NCBI GenBank assembly: GCA_934630975.1
Contig: CAKTXH010000065.1
Coordinates: 1 to 13,897 of the forward strand
DNA: 13,897 bases
From: an uncultured Clostridia bacterium
GTDB taxonomy: Bacteria > Bacillota > Clostridia > Christensenellales > Aristaeellaceae
Direction of reading: 5' to 3'
Below the pieces are notes generated by a model. It searched no databases. It saw only the letters and a list, made by a program, of their open reading frames with translations, and had not been told where the DNA came from. Both the position numbers and the translations under genes were made by a program. Every line of letters starts with the position of its first letter. Positions within the stretch are counted from its first letter, which is position 1. Of this stretch, positions 1 to 6,585 are shown piece by piece.

Positions 1-2
1 AA

Positions 3-212
3 AAGTTTATGCCGTTTGGCACAACAGATGAATACTTTGCACAGCCGCCAATAAACGAGGACTATCCCTTTACAGCTTGCGGGCAGATTGTTTTGTTAAG
101 CGACCCCGCCCTTGCCGCCGCCCTGTCCATGCTACGGGAACGCTGCCGCGCACCCACGCGGCAGTGCTTGCCCCGAAAGAGGGTGATCCTCTTTGAATTT
201 TATCTGGGATAA
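3..212 (+). CDS. Unrecognised ORF, possibly the 3' end of a conjugative-element gene
   Basis: The frame is open from the window edge to a TAA at 210-212, so it may be the C-terminal part of a longer gene; an internal ATG at 9 has no visible ribosome site. The peptide starts around MPFGTTDEYFAQPP and becomes Arg/Cys-rich after about residue 42, which does not look like a conserved domain. It overlaps the start of the next gene by 20 bases and contains that gene's ribosome site. I do not recognise the family. The position, directly before a VirB6-like gene, suggests a mobile-element gene, but the ORF could be non-coding, at least in its second half. Confidence 0.3.
   Translation, partial: KFMPFGTTDEYFAQPPINEDYPFTACGQIVLLSDPALAAALSMLRERCRAPTRQCLPRKRVILFEFYLG
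141..166. repeat. Short inverted repeat ahead of the VirB6-like gene
   Basis: CTGCCGCG at 143-150 and CGCGGCAG at 157-164 are perfect 8-base inverted arms around a 6-base loop; a G-T and a C-G pair extend the stem. No T-run follows, so it is not an intrinsic terminator. It lies just before the ribosome site at 178-186 and could be a 5' leader hairpin of the transfer gene. Confidence 0.45.
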
Positions 213-1062
213 ACTCACGGAATGGATTCGGGAGCTGCTCATCGAGGGTATTATGAATAACCTGACGGGGCTGTTCGACCAGGTGAATACCCAAATCTCC
301 GGTATTGCCGACAACGTAGGCAAGACCCCGCAGCAATGGAACGGCAGCATTTTCTCCATGATTCAAGGTCTTTCGGATCATGTGGTCGTCCCCATTGCGG
401 GCGCGATTCTCGCCGTCATCGCAACGCTCGAACTCATTCAGCTGATCATCGACAAGAACAACTTTCACGATTTCGATACGTTCATCATCTTCAAATGGGT
501 GTTCAAGACCGCCGCGTCGGTGCTGATCGTCTCCAACACATGGAACATCGTCATGGGCATCTTTGAAGCCGCGCAGAGCGTGGTCAGCCGCGCGTCCGGG
601 CTCGTCATGTCGGGCGCACAGTTGTCCATTGAAAGCGCAATTACGGGCATCGAAGCGCGTCTGGCCGATATGGAGCTGGGCGCGCTTTTCGGTCTCTGGT
701 TTCAGACGATGCTCATCGGTTTTACCATGTGGGCGCTGGTGATCTGCATCTTTGTCATTACCTTCGGCAGAATGATCGAAATCTATCTTGTCACGTCTAT
801 CGCACCCATCCCTATGGCTACGATGGTTTCCCGCGAATGGGGGCAGACAGGTCAAAATTACCTGCGCACCCTGTTTGCGCTGGGCTTCCAGGCTTTCATG
901 ATGATCCTGTGCGTGGCGATTTATGCCGTTCTGGTGCAGAATATCGCCGTCACCGCGGATGTATCCGTCGCCATCTTTACCTGTATGGGATATACCGTGC
1001 TTCTCTGCTTCGCGCTGTTCAAGACCAGCAGCCTGTCCCGCAGCGTGTTCGGCGCACATTAA
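193..1062 (+). CDS. VirB6/TrbL-like conjugal transfer membrane protein
   Basis: This 289-residue polytopic membrane protein resembles the VirB6/TrbL-type inner-membrane component of the type IV secretion system in Tn1549-like conjugative elements of Clostridia. Hydrophobic segments are seen near residues 64-86, 96-124, 163-193, 195-211, 227-250 and 257-276, with the conserved-looking stretch RMIEIYLVTSIAPIPMATM near 193-211. The start is TTG at 193, chosen because AGAGGGTGATCC at 177-188 closely matches the anti-Shine-Dalgarno target and the peptide begins MNFIWDKLTEWI as in family members. The PrgI-family gene follows after 13 bases, the usual order in these elements; the VirB4 ATPase expected after PrgI is absent. 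The length looks complete. Family assignment is from memory of such elements. Confidence 0.8.
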   Translation: MNFIWDKLTEWIRELLIEGIMNNLTGLFDQVNTQISGIADNVGKTPQQWNGSIFSMIQGLSDHVVVPIAGAILAVIATLELIQLIIDKNNFHDFDTFIIFKWVFKTAASVLIVSNTWNIVMGIFEAAQSVVSRASGLVMSGAQLSIESAITGIEARLADMELGALFGLWFQTMLIGFTMWALVICIFVITFGRMIEIYLVTSIAPIPMATMVSREWGQTGQNYLRTLFALGFQAFMMILCVAIYAVLVQNIAVTADVSVAIFTCMGYTVLLCFALFKTSSLSRSVFGAH

Positions 1063-1075
1063 AAGGAGGAATTGA

Positions 1076-1372
1076 TTGGCTTATGTACCCGTACCGAAAG
1101 ACCTGACGCACGTCAGGCAGAAGGTACTTTTCAATCTCACCCGGCGGCAGCTCGTCTGCTTCCTTGGCGGTGCGCTTGTCGGCGCGCCGCTTTTCTATCT
1201 GCTCAAGCCATATGTGGCTTCAAGCGCTGCCTCGCTCATCATGGTGCTGGTGATGATCCCGTTCATCCTGCTGGGCGTATATGAAAAAAACGGCGAACCG
1301 CTGGAAGTCGTGCTGAAGCATTTCTTTATTCCCGCTTCCTTTTCTATAATTGCACCGCTAAACCCGTTGTGA
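1076..1372 (+). CDS. PrgI-family conjugal transfer protein, C-terminally truncated
   Basis: The 98-residue product begins MAYVPVPKDLTHVRQKVLFN, typical of PrgI-family proteins, which are small two-helix membrane proteins of Gram-positive type IV secretion systems encoded just before the VirB4 ATPase. Membrane helices lie near residues 24-43 and 49-68. The TTG start at 1076 is fixed by AGGAGG at 1064-1069. After VYEKNGEPLEVVLKHF (about residue 83) the protein should continue with a basic RPKVRPY-like tail; instead it changes to a short unrelated tail and stops. Full-length relatives are about 115-125 residues. The break at about base 1325 marks the end of element homology and removes VirB4 and everything downstream, so this gene is probably a relic. 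Confidence 0.75.
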   Translation: MAYVPVPKDLTHVRQKVLFNLTRRQLVCFLGGALVGAPLFYLLKPYVASSAASLIMVLVMIPFILLGVYEKNGEPLEVVLKHFFIPASFSIIAPLNPL

Positions 1373-1378
1373 TATACT
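1350..1378 (+). promoter_or_regulatory. Probable promoter of the GIY-YIG gene
   Basis: A -35-like TTGCAC (1350-1355) and a good -10 TATACT (1373-1378) are 17 bases apart, and TGA before the -10 gives an extended -10 motif. TGATATA (1370-1376) and TATATCA (1389-1395) form an inverted repeat across the -10 and the start region, a possible operator. It lies just past the break in the PrgI gene and gives a leader of about 118 bases. Confidence 0.55.
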
Positions 1379-1502
1379 GAAAGCAACATATATCAGTCTT
1401 TCAAAGCAGCGGTCATGCAGAAAGCGAAAATTACTGCACTTCAAAAGCCGTACAAACATTATCACGATACGTTACTAATATTCAAAGAGAAGGAAGTACT
1501 TT

Positions 1503-2159
1503 ATGATAAAAGGTGTCATTTACGTGTTTACAACTCCATCTTATTCGGATGTTGTTAAAATCGGCTACACACAAAATGTCCATGAACGTCTGGATCAACT
1601 CAATCGAAGTTCTGCCGTTATGCATGCTTTTCATATTTATGCTACTTATGAAGTTGAAAAAGAATCTGCCGATAAAGAGTTACATAAACTAATTGATATA
1701 CTCAATCCTGATTTACGAGTACGAGAAACAATTAATGGCAGACCACGAATTAGAGAATTTTACAAGATTCCTGCCAGGGATGCTTATCGTATTTTAGAGT
1801 GTATCGCGATAATCAGCGGCACTCGATCCAGATTAAAACGCTATTCCGAAGATCACGCAATTCCTAATGAACAGATTTCACATAACATCGGCGAAACCGC
1901 TCGACGCGGTCCTTTCCGCTTCAGCGATTGCCACATTCCATTTGGAAGCAAAATCGCTTTTATAGATGACCCCTCCATTCTTGCAACTGTAATTGATGAT
2001 CGACATATCGAATATCAAGGCGAAACAACTTCAACTTCTGCTTTGGCTCAAAAGCTAAAAGGTCGTTCCGAATCACTTCAAGGTCCAAACTTCTTTACTT
2101 ATAATGGAGAAAAGCTGACCGACCTGCGCGCACGTTTGGAAGCGTCTCAAGAAGAATAA
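1503..2159 (+). CDS. GIY-YIG nuclease-family protein with a RAMA/DUF4357-like C-terminus
   Basis: The 218-residue protein has an N-terminal GIY-YIG type domain (about residues 4-95): VIYVFTT and VKIGYT supply the two signature strands, Arg29 in NVHERL the usual catalytic arginine, and Glu85 in REFYKI a candidate metal-binding glutamate. This is the T5orf172-like subgroup. The C-terminal part (about 140-213), with FIDDPSILATVIDD, the STSALAQKL helix and FTYNGEKLTDLRARLE, resembles the RAMA/DUF4357-type modules found on restriction and nuclease proteins. The ATG is supported by AAGGAAG at 1490-1496. The gene is clearly more AT-rich than the rest of the window, has its own promoter and terminator, and sits between a truncated conjugative element and a tRNA, so recent transfer is likely. 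The biological target is unknown; a defence role is only a possibility. Confidence 0.85.
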   Translation: MIKGVIYVFTTPSYSDVVKIGYTQNVHERLDQLNRSSAVMHAFHIYATYEVEKESADKELHKLIDILNPDLRVRETINGRPRIREFYKIPARDAYRILECIAIISGTRSRLKRYSEDHAIPNEQISHNIGETARRGPFRFSDCHIPFGSKIAFIDDPSILATVIDDRHIEYQGETTSTSALAQKLKGRSESLQGPNFFTYNGEKLTDLRARLEASQEE

Positions 2160-2259
2160 CCGTACTTCAACATCATCGCCAACGCTTGGTACGTGATAAA
2201 CTTTCATCGTCCTTTTCCATACCGGCATTCCTTCTATCGTTATTTTGTCTACATTCTGT

Positions 2260-2288
2260 CCGCCAGCATAGCTGGCGGTTTTCTTTTT
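2260..2288 (+). terminator. Intrinsic terminator of the GIY-YIG gene
   Basis: CCGCCAGC (2260-2267) and GCTGGCGG (2271-2278) form a perfect 8-bp stem with a 3-base loop, followed by TTTTCTTTTT. It lies about 100 bases after the GIY-YIG stop codon. Confidence 0.9.
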
Positions 2289-2294
2289 CCAATC

Positions 2295-2331
2295 AAAAAA
2301 AGTGCCACATGCTTCACGCACATGACACTTT
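2295..2331 (-). terminator. Intrinsic terminator of tRNA-Arg
   Basis: Read on the minus strand, AAAGTGTCATGTG and CATGTGGCACTTT pair along all 13 positions (four G-U pairs) around a 7-base loop, and a run of seven T follows. The hairpin starts 2 bases after the CCA end of the tRNA. Confidence 0.85.
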
Positions 2332-2332
2332 C

Positions 2333-2409
2333 TGGCGCACCCACCGCGGCTCGAACGCGGGGCCTTTCGCTTAGGAGGCGAACGCTCTATCCTACTGAGC
2401 TATGGATGC
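2333..2409 (-). tRNA. tRNA-Arg (anticodon CCU)
   Basis: The minus strand folds as a full 77-base cloverleaf: acceptor GCATCCA pairs with TGGGTGC (one T-G pair), D stem GCTC/GAGC, anticodon stem TTCGC/GCGAA around loop CTCCTAA (anticodon CCT, reads AGG), T stem CCGCG/CGCGG around TTCGAGC, discriminator G and an encoded CCA. It has its own promoter and terminator. Its 3' end faces the foreign segment to the left, the arrangement expected if an integrative element used the tRNA 3' end, but no second attachment copy is convincingly seen in the window. Confidence 0.97.
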
Positions 2410-2413
2410 AAAG

Positions 2414-2478
2414 GACTTTTCCCCGTTTCCACGGGAAATCGTTTCCCACTGATTATAGTGGAAATCGGGGAAAAAGTC
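2414..2478. repeat. Nested inverted repeat spanning the tRNA-Arg promoter and leader
   Basis: The outer arms are 2414-2432 (GACTTTTCCCCG then TTTCCAC) and 2458-2478, whose reverse complement is the same apart from two single-base insertions. Inside them GGGAAA (2433-2438) and TTTCCC (2442-2447) form a second perfect hairpin with loop TCG. The right outer arm holds the -35/-10 spacer of the tRNA promoter; the left arm is in the transcribed leader. Confidence 0.75.
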
Positions 2479-2480
2479 AA
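2452..2480 (-). promoter_or_regulatory. Sigma-A type promoter of tRNA-Arg
   Basis: On the minus strand TTGACT (2475-2480) and a consensus TATAAT (2452-2457) are separated by exactly 17 bases. Transcription should begin near 2445, about 35 bases before the mature tRNA. The -35 lies 15 bases past the pfkA stop codon. Confidence 0.9.
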
Positions 2481-2495
2481 TTTATTTTGCTCAAA

Positions 2496-3569
2496 TCAAT
2501 CGCCCAGCGAAATCCCCATGCTTCTGGCCGCGCGGACGGCCTGCGCATCGGCGGGCACGAACTTCGTCTTGCCCGCGACCTCGGAAAGCGGATTGTGGGA
2601 AACGGCGTTGCCGACCATCGCGACGGCCTGCCCGTAGTTTTCCGCCGCAATCAACTGCGCGGCGTGTACGCCGAAAACGGTGGAAAGCATGCGGTCGTAA
2701 GCGCTCGGGGAGCCGCCGCGCTGCACATGGCCCGGCACAACGGCGCGCGCCTCCACGCCGACCATCTCCTCCAGCTGCTTGGCGATGCGGTTGGCGATGC
2801 CGTTAAAGCCCGTCTCCTCGCGGAACGCGGCGCGCTCTTTCTTCTTCATGGCGGCCTCTTCGACGCTCATCGCGCCTTCAGCCACGGCGATGATGGAGAA
2901 ATCCTTGCCGTTTTCGGCGCGGCGGCGCACGGCGTCGGCCACAACGTTGATGTCATACGGGATTTCCGGCAGGAGGATGATATCCGCGCCGCCCGCAATG
3001 CCGGAGTACAGCGTCAGCCAGCCCGCCTTGTTGCCCATGATCTCGATGACCATGCAGCGTCCATGACTCGCGGCGGTCGTATGGATGCGGTCGATAACCT
3101 CGGTGGCGATATCCACGGCGGTATGGAAACCGAAGGTGACGTCCGTGCCCCAGATATCGTTGTCGATGGTTTTGGGCAGGCCGATGACGTTCAGCCCCTC
3201 TTCGGCCAGCAGGTTCGCGGTCTTATGCGTGCCGTTGCCGCCGAGGGTCACCAGGCAATCCAGCTTCATCTTCTTGTAGTTCGCCTTCATTGCCTTCACC
3301 TTGTCCACGCCGTCCTCGCTGACGACGCGCATGTTGCGGAACGGCGTGCGGCGGGTGCCGAGAATCGTGCCGCCGAGGGTGAGGATGCCGGAGAAATCCG
3401 ACTGCTTCATCTCCTTATAATCGCCCGCAATCAGACCCGCATAGCCGTCCTGAATACCGACGATCTCCGTGTCAAACATCGAATAGCTGGCGCGCGCCAC
3501 GCCGCGGATGCAGGCGTTCAGGCCGGGGCAGTCGCCGCCGCTGGTCAGAATACCGATACGTCTTTTCAT
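2496..3569 (-). CDS. pfkA: 6-phosphofructokinase, probably ATP-dependent
   Basis: The 357-residue cytoplasmic enzyme phosphorylates fructose 6-phosphate to fructose 1,6-bisphosphate, the committed step of glycolysis. Visible motifs are the N-terminal GGDCPGLN phosphate loop (11-18), GGNGT (110-114), the catalytic PKTIDND (132-138, base Asp136), MGNKAGW (178-184), PEIPYDI (201-207) and the C-terminal HVQRGGSPSAYDR (281-293). Gly113 at the position equivalent to E. coli Gly104 argues for ATP, whereas Lys133 at the Gly124 position is usual in PPi-type enzymes; Gly plus Lys is known in group III ATP enzymes. The Mg-binding Asp before that Gly is replaced by Asn112. The start is ATG at 3569, after GGGAGG with 9-base spacing, preferred over in-frame upstream codons. 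It has its own promoter. Confidence 0.95.
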   Translation of the reverse strand: MKRRIGILTSGGDCPGLNACIRGVARASYSMFDTEIVGIQDGYAGLIAGDYKEMKQSDFSGILTLGGTILGTRRTPFRNMRVVSEDGVDKVKAMKANYKKMKLDCLVTLGGNGTHKTANLLAEEGLNVIGLPKTIDNDIWGTDVTFGFHTAVDIATEVIDRIHTTAASHGRCMVIEIMGNKAGWLTLYSGIAGGADIILLPEIPYDINVVADAVRRRAENGKDFSIIAVAEGAMSVEEAAMKKKERAAFREETGFNGIANRIAKQLEEMVGVEARAVVPGHVQRGGSPSAYDRMLSTVFGVHAAQLIAAENYGQAVAMVGNAVSHNPLSEVAGKTKFVPADAQAVRAARSMGISLGD

Positions 3570-3618
3570 CAAAATCAACCTCCCGCACAATCCATTTGAA
3601 AAACCGTTCTGTGTGTTT

Positions 3619-3647
3619 ATTGTACCACCATCGCGGGTTCGGTACAA
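3619..3647 (-). promoter_or_regulatory. Probable pfkA promoter
   Basis: On the minus strand TTGTAC (3642-3647) and TACAAT (3619-3624) are separated by 17 bases. Transcription would start near 3612 and give a leader of about 43 bases before the pfkA ATG. It lies between the VanZ-RDD stop codon and pfkA. Confidence 0.75.
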
Positions 3648-3692
3648 GCGCCCGCGGCATTTTCCGCGCTGACCCGCGTGGCTTTCTGCGCG

Positions 3693-4820
3693 TTATCGGG
3701 CCGCTTTAACGGTGCTGACCACCTGCGTCCGGGATATCTTTTCGTAAAACAGCGGTTTATGCATCGTCATCATCACGCTGGCAAACAGCGGATAGAACAG
3801 ATACACGCCCACGACAATGCCCGAAAGCACAAGCATCGCCATTTCGGAAAGTGTGCCGCCTTCGTACAGCGCGTTCAGCCCCTTTGTGATTTCCCACGGC
3901 AGCCATTGCATCACCAGATACAGACTGCCGAAACGAACGACGTACTGATACCAGTGTGCCCGCTTGCCCGAGCGCGAAACAATGCGGATGCTTGTCATCC
4001 GTTTGCCAAGCGTCTGCCCGCCCGCAACCATCGGGATAAAGCCAAAGTAAACGAACATCACGATCTCAAGCCCGTGCGCCGCCGAGCCTGCGCTCAAGCC
4101 GGCCAGCACAACGGCGACCGCCAGCGCCAGCACGCCGACAACGAGCAGGTCAATTCCAACCGCCATCAGCCTGCGCAGGAACGATACCGACACGCCGCGC
4201 CGATAGCTGAGCTGATCCAGCTCGCCGCGCGCGGGAAGGAGCTTCATCAACGGGCCGATTGCCGCATAGCCCGCCATGCCGCCCGCCGTATTGACGATCA
4301 AATCGTCTACGTCAAACAGCCGATAGCTGCCCGGATAGATGAAATACAGGCCGGAAAGCTGCGTCAGCTCGAAGAAAAGCGACAGGCAGGAAGAGAGCAC
4401 GAGCGTCTGCTTCCAGCTCTTTCGGAAATAATAGCGCATGTACATGCCAAACGGCATGGTCATGAACAGGTTGAACAATGTCGTCAAAAACGCGCTGTTG
4501 TTGATCAGCGTCAGCCACGTCCGCGGGCTGGCGGGATCAATCTTCGCCACCCTGAGGATATCGCGGATGAAGCAGAACGGCACAAGCTGCATCCGCCGCC
4601 CGTGCAGCGTCTGCGCCACGGTTTCCGAGGGCAGCGGCAGAATCACAAGGCAATACACGCAGAGCATGTACAGCACGAACGAATAGACGATGATGATTCT
4701 CAGGCTGAACACCGAGCCGTATTTGTGGTAGTTATACAGCACGTAGGGCACGGTAAACAGCAGCACAATCAGCGGGTAAATCACCAGCGCCTGATGAATC
4801 ACCGACGCATAAGCTCCCAT
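3693..4820 (-). CDS. VanZ-RDD fusion membrane protein
   Basis: The 375-residue polytopic membrane protein joins two small membrane families. Residues about 15-190 are VanZ-like, with several helices and the hallmark FELTQLSGLYF (150-160) followed by FDVDDLIVNTAGG (169-181), whose acidic residues are the conserved core of the family. Residues about 208-365 form an RDD-like domain: RRLMAVGIDLLVVG (216-229) carries the Arg...Asp signature and GGQTLGKRMTSIRIV (267-281) the second conserved block. VanZ of enterococci lowers teicoplanin sensitivity by an unknown route, and RDD proteins include Na+/H+ antiporters; neither function can be transferred with certainty. The ATG has GGAGGAGGGG just upstream, and the gene starts 19 bases after the upstream tRNA-editing gene, so the two are probably co-transcribed. 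Confidence 0.85.
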   Translation of the reverse strand: MGAYASVIHQALVIYPLIVLLFTVPYVLYNYHKYGSVFSLRIIIVYSFVLYMLCVYCLVILPLPSETVAQTLHGRRMQLVPFCFIRDILRVAKIDPASPRTWLTLINNSAFLTTLFNLFMTMPFGMYMRYYFRKSWKQTLVLSSCLSLFFELTQLSGLYFIYPGSYRLFDVDDLIVNTAGGMAGYAAIGPLMKLLPARGELDQLSYRRGVSVSFLRRLMAVGIDLLVVGVLALAVAVVLAGLSAGSAAHGLEIVMFVYFGFIPMVAGGQTLGKRMTSIRIVSRSGKRAHWYQYVVRFGSLYLVMQWLPWEITKGLNALYEGGTLSEMAMLVLSGIVVGVYLFYPLFASVMMTMHKPLFYEKISRTQVVSTVKAAR

Positions 4821-4839
4821 TTTCCCCTCCTCCGCCGCC

Positions 4840-5382
4840 TTACAGCGCGACGGTCGTAACCGTTTCGCCCAGCGCAGGCAGGATCTTCTCCGTCAGCTCG
4901 CGCGTGGCAAAGCGCAGGCTGCTGGTGTTGATGCAGGGATGGCAGGCAAAGACCGGCTCTTTCAGCACATCCTCGTCGATCAGCAGGCGCACGCGCCTGT
5001 TTTTGTCGTTCATCAGCCCCATCACGCTGACGCTGCCGGGCGTGATATCCAGCATTTCGAGCATATATTCCGGCTCCGCGAAGGAAAGGCGTGCCGAACC
5101 GATCTGCTTGCTGAGCACGGCGGTTTTGAATTTCTTATCGCCCGGCATCAGCAGCAGATAAAACTGCGTGCGCTGCGCGTTGCACAGAAACAGGTTTTTG
5201 CAGATGCGCGTGTCCAGCACCTTGTCCACCGCTTCGCAGGCTTCCATCGTCATCAGCGCCGGGTGATCCACGCGCTCGTAATCGACGCCCAGCCGATCCA
5301 GAAAGTCATAGACGCGGATTTCCTTATCGAGCCGACCCTCTACGCTCGCGGGGCGGCCTTTTTCCAATATATATTCGCTCAT
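4840..5382 (-). CDS. YbaK/ProX-type prolyl-tRNA editing protein
   Basis: The 180-residue cytoplasmic protein is a stand-alone editing domain that hydrolyses mischarged aminoacyl-tRNA; ProX-like members clear Ala-tRNA(Pro). Family marks are VDHPALMTMEAC (38-49), the invariant Lys62 in CKNLFLCN, FYLLLMPGDKKF (74-85), the loop PGSVSVMGLMND (115-126) in place of the usual GSVTPFGLIND, and CHPCINTSSLRFAT (147-160). The ATG at 5382 is chosen because GAAGGA lies 7 bases upstream; an in-frame extension upstream runs through the potD terminator hairpin and is unlikely. No separate promoter is clear, so it may depend on read-through from potD. Confidence 0.9.
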   Translation of the reverse strand: MSEYILEKGRPASVEGRLDKEIRVYDFLDRLGVDYERVDHPALMTMEACEAVDKVLDTRICKNLFLCNAQRTQFYLLLMPGDKKFKTAVLSKQIGSARLSFAEPEYMLEMLDITPGSVSVMGLMNDKNRRVRLLIDEDVLKEPVFACHPCINTSSLRFATRELTEKILPALGETVTTVAL

Positions 5383-5401
5383 CTTTTTTCCTTCATTTCT
5401 T

Positions 5402-5426
5402 AAAAACCTCCCCATGCCCGGGGAGG
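5402..5426 (-). terminator. Intrinsic terminator after potD
   Basis: On the minus strand CCTCCCC and GGGGAGG form a 7-bp stem with a 6-base loop, followed by TTTTTA. It lies 12 bases past the potD stop codon and just before the ribosome site of the editing gene. Confidence 0.85.
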
Positions 5427-5438
5427 TCGTCAAGACGA

Positions 5439-6476
5439 TTAGAATTCGGAAATGATCTCCGTCCAAATCTGGTCGTAGAGCTTGGTGTCGTCGCCCAGAT
5501 ACTTGAACACCTGGCAGTGATCCAGCGCTTCCTGCGGCGGATTATTAACCGGGGAGGCGTTGTATTCGTCCGCGCCGATGATGTCAATCGCAGCGGTGTT
5601 CGGAATCGCATAGCCGACGTAATCGTAGTTCATCGCGGCGATATCCCCGCGGCAGAGGAAGTCGATGAACTTCTCCGCGCCGGAAACGTTGCGCGCGTTC
5701 GCCGGGATGCAGATGGAATCGTAGAAGATGTTGCTGCCTTCCGGCGGAATCATGTAATCCAGCTCGTCGTTCTCGCTCATGCAGAAGGTCGCGTCGCCGC
5801 TCCAAACCAGCGCGACGGCGGCTTCGCCCGCGATCATCTTGTCCTTGACCTCATCGACGACGTAGGCCAGCACCATCGGCTTCTGCTCGATGAGCAGGTT
5901 CTTCGCGTCTTCCAGATCGGCCGGGTCGGTGGAGTTCAGGTCGTGGCCCGTCATCACCAGCGCAATGGCCAGCGTGTCGCGCGGGGAGTTGAGCATCAGC
6001 ATATCCATCGTATAGGTCGGATCCATCAGCGTTTCCCAACTGGTCGGCGCTTCATCCACCATCGTCGTGTTGTAAAGGATGCCCATCGTGCCCCAGGTAT
6101 ACGGCACGGAATACTCGCTCTGCGGGTCATAGCTTTCGTTCATGAAGCGCGGGTCGATGTTGGCGACGTTGGGGATGTTTTCCCAGTTGATCTTCTGGAG
6201 CAGGTTCTCCTGAATCATACGCTCGATCATGTAGTCGCTGGGGATGATCACGTCGTAGCTCGAACCGCCCATCGCGATTTTAGCGTACATATCCTCGTTC
6301 GTCTCGAACGTCTCATAGATGACCTTGATGCCGGTTTCCTGCTCGAACAGGTCGAGCACTTCCGGCTCAATGTAGTCACCCCAATTGTAGACGCTGATGG
6401 TTTCCTGCGCCGCCAGAGCAAACAGCGGGCAGAGCGTCAGCGCGGCGGCAAGCAGCAGCATGGCGAATTTCTTCAT
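5439..6476 (-). CDS. potD: Spermidine/putrescine-binding protein PotD
   Basis: The 345-residue extracytoplasmic solute-binding protein captures polyamines for the PotABC importer. Residues 1-22 form a signal peptide (MKK, hydrophobic core, ALA before AQ at 23-24). Mature sequence starts with ISVYNWGDYIEPE, the YNWxxY polyamine-site motif of PotD; TWGTMGILYN and VALVWSGDATFCMSEND are further family blocks. Cys16 is preceded by Leu, not Gly or Ala, so a standard lipobox is lacking although most Gram-positive PotD proteins are lipoproteins. The ATG at 6476 follows AAGGAG with a suitable gap; a longer in-frame start would begin inside the repeat. It is the last gene of the pot operon and the only one separated from its partners by a gap. 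Confidence 0.95.
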   Translation of the reverse strand: MKKFAMLLLAAALTLCPLFALAAQETISVYNWGDYIEPEVLDLFEQETGIKVIYETFETNEDMYAKIAMGGSSYDVIIPSDYMIERMIQENLLQKINWENIPNVANIDPRFMNESYDPQSEYSVPYTWGTMGILYNTTMVDEAPTSWETLMDPTYTMDMLMLNSPRDTLAIALVMTGHDLNSTDPADLEDAKNLLIEQKPMVLAYVVDEVKDKMIAGEAAVALVWSGDATFCMSENDELDYMIPPEGSNIFYDSICIPANARNVSGAEKFIDFLCRGDIAAMNYDYVGYAIPNTAAIDIIGADEYNASPVNNPPQEALDHCQVFKYLGDDTKLYDQIWTEIISEF

Positions 6477-6502
6477 GGTTGATTTCTCCTTTACTTGTTC
6501 TA

Positions 6503-6548
6503 ACCCTTCCACCGCTCACGCGGTCCCCCTCCCCTTAAAAGGGGAGGT
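6503..6548 (-). repeat. Palindromic repeat, left copy (inverted)
   Basis: It contains CCTCCCC (6528-6534) and GGGGAGG (6541-6547) around TTAAAA, and a second small hairpin ACCGC/GCGGT (6511-6524), ending in ACCCTTCC. Its reverse complement matches the copy at 7012-7056 over 28 consecutive bases and again over the last 12, differing mainly in the small hairpin loop. It lies in the potD leader, 11 bases from the ribosome site. Confidence 0.9.
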
Positions 6549-6585
6549 TCGGGGCTTTTTTTGAAGCTGAACTGTTCTGTTTGAG

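Noticed and set aside
147..162. Near match to the tRNA-Arg 3' end (GCGCACCCA then CGCGGC) as a possible attachment site
   Set aside because: It lacks one base relative to the tRNA, is explained equally well by the local hairpin at 143-164, and lies within the transfer region, not at an element end.
2193..3599. Plus-strand open frame of 468 codons antisense to pfkA
   Set aside because: It runs through a terminator and the tRNA gene, is rich in Arg, His, Ala and Asp as expected for the complement of a GC-rich gene, and pfkA on the other strand has all family motifs.
5402..5426. Another copy of the DUF559-associated palindrome
   Set aside because: It shares CCTCCCC/GGGGAGG arms, but the loop, the second hairpin and the GAAGGGT tail are missing, and it has a U-tract, so a plain terminator explains it.
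5393..5466. N-terminal extension of the tRNA-editing protein
   Set aside because: The added 28 residues would be encoded by the potD end and the terminator hairpin; the ATG at 5382 has its own ribosome site.
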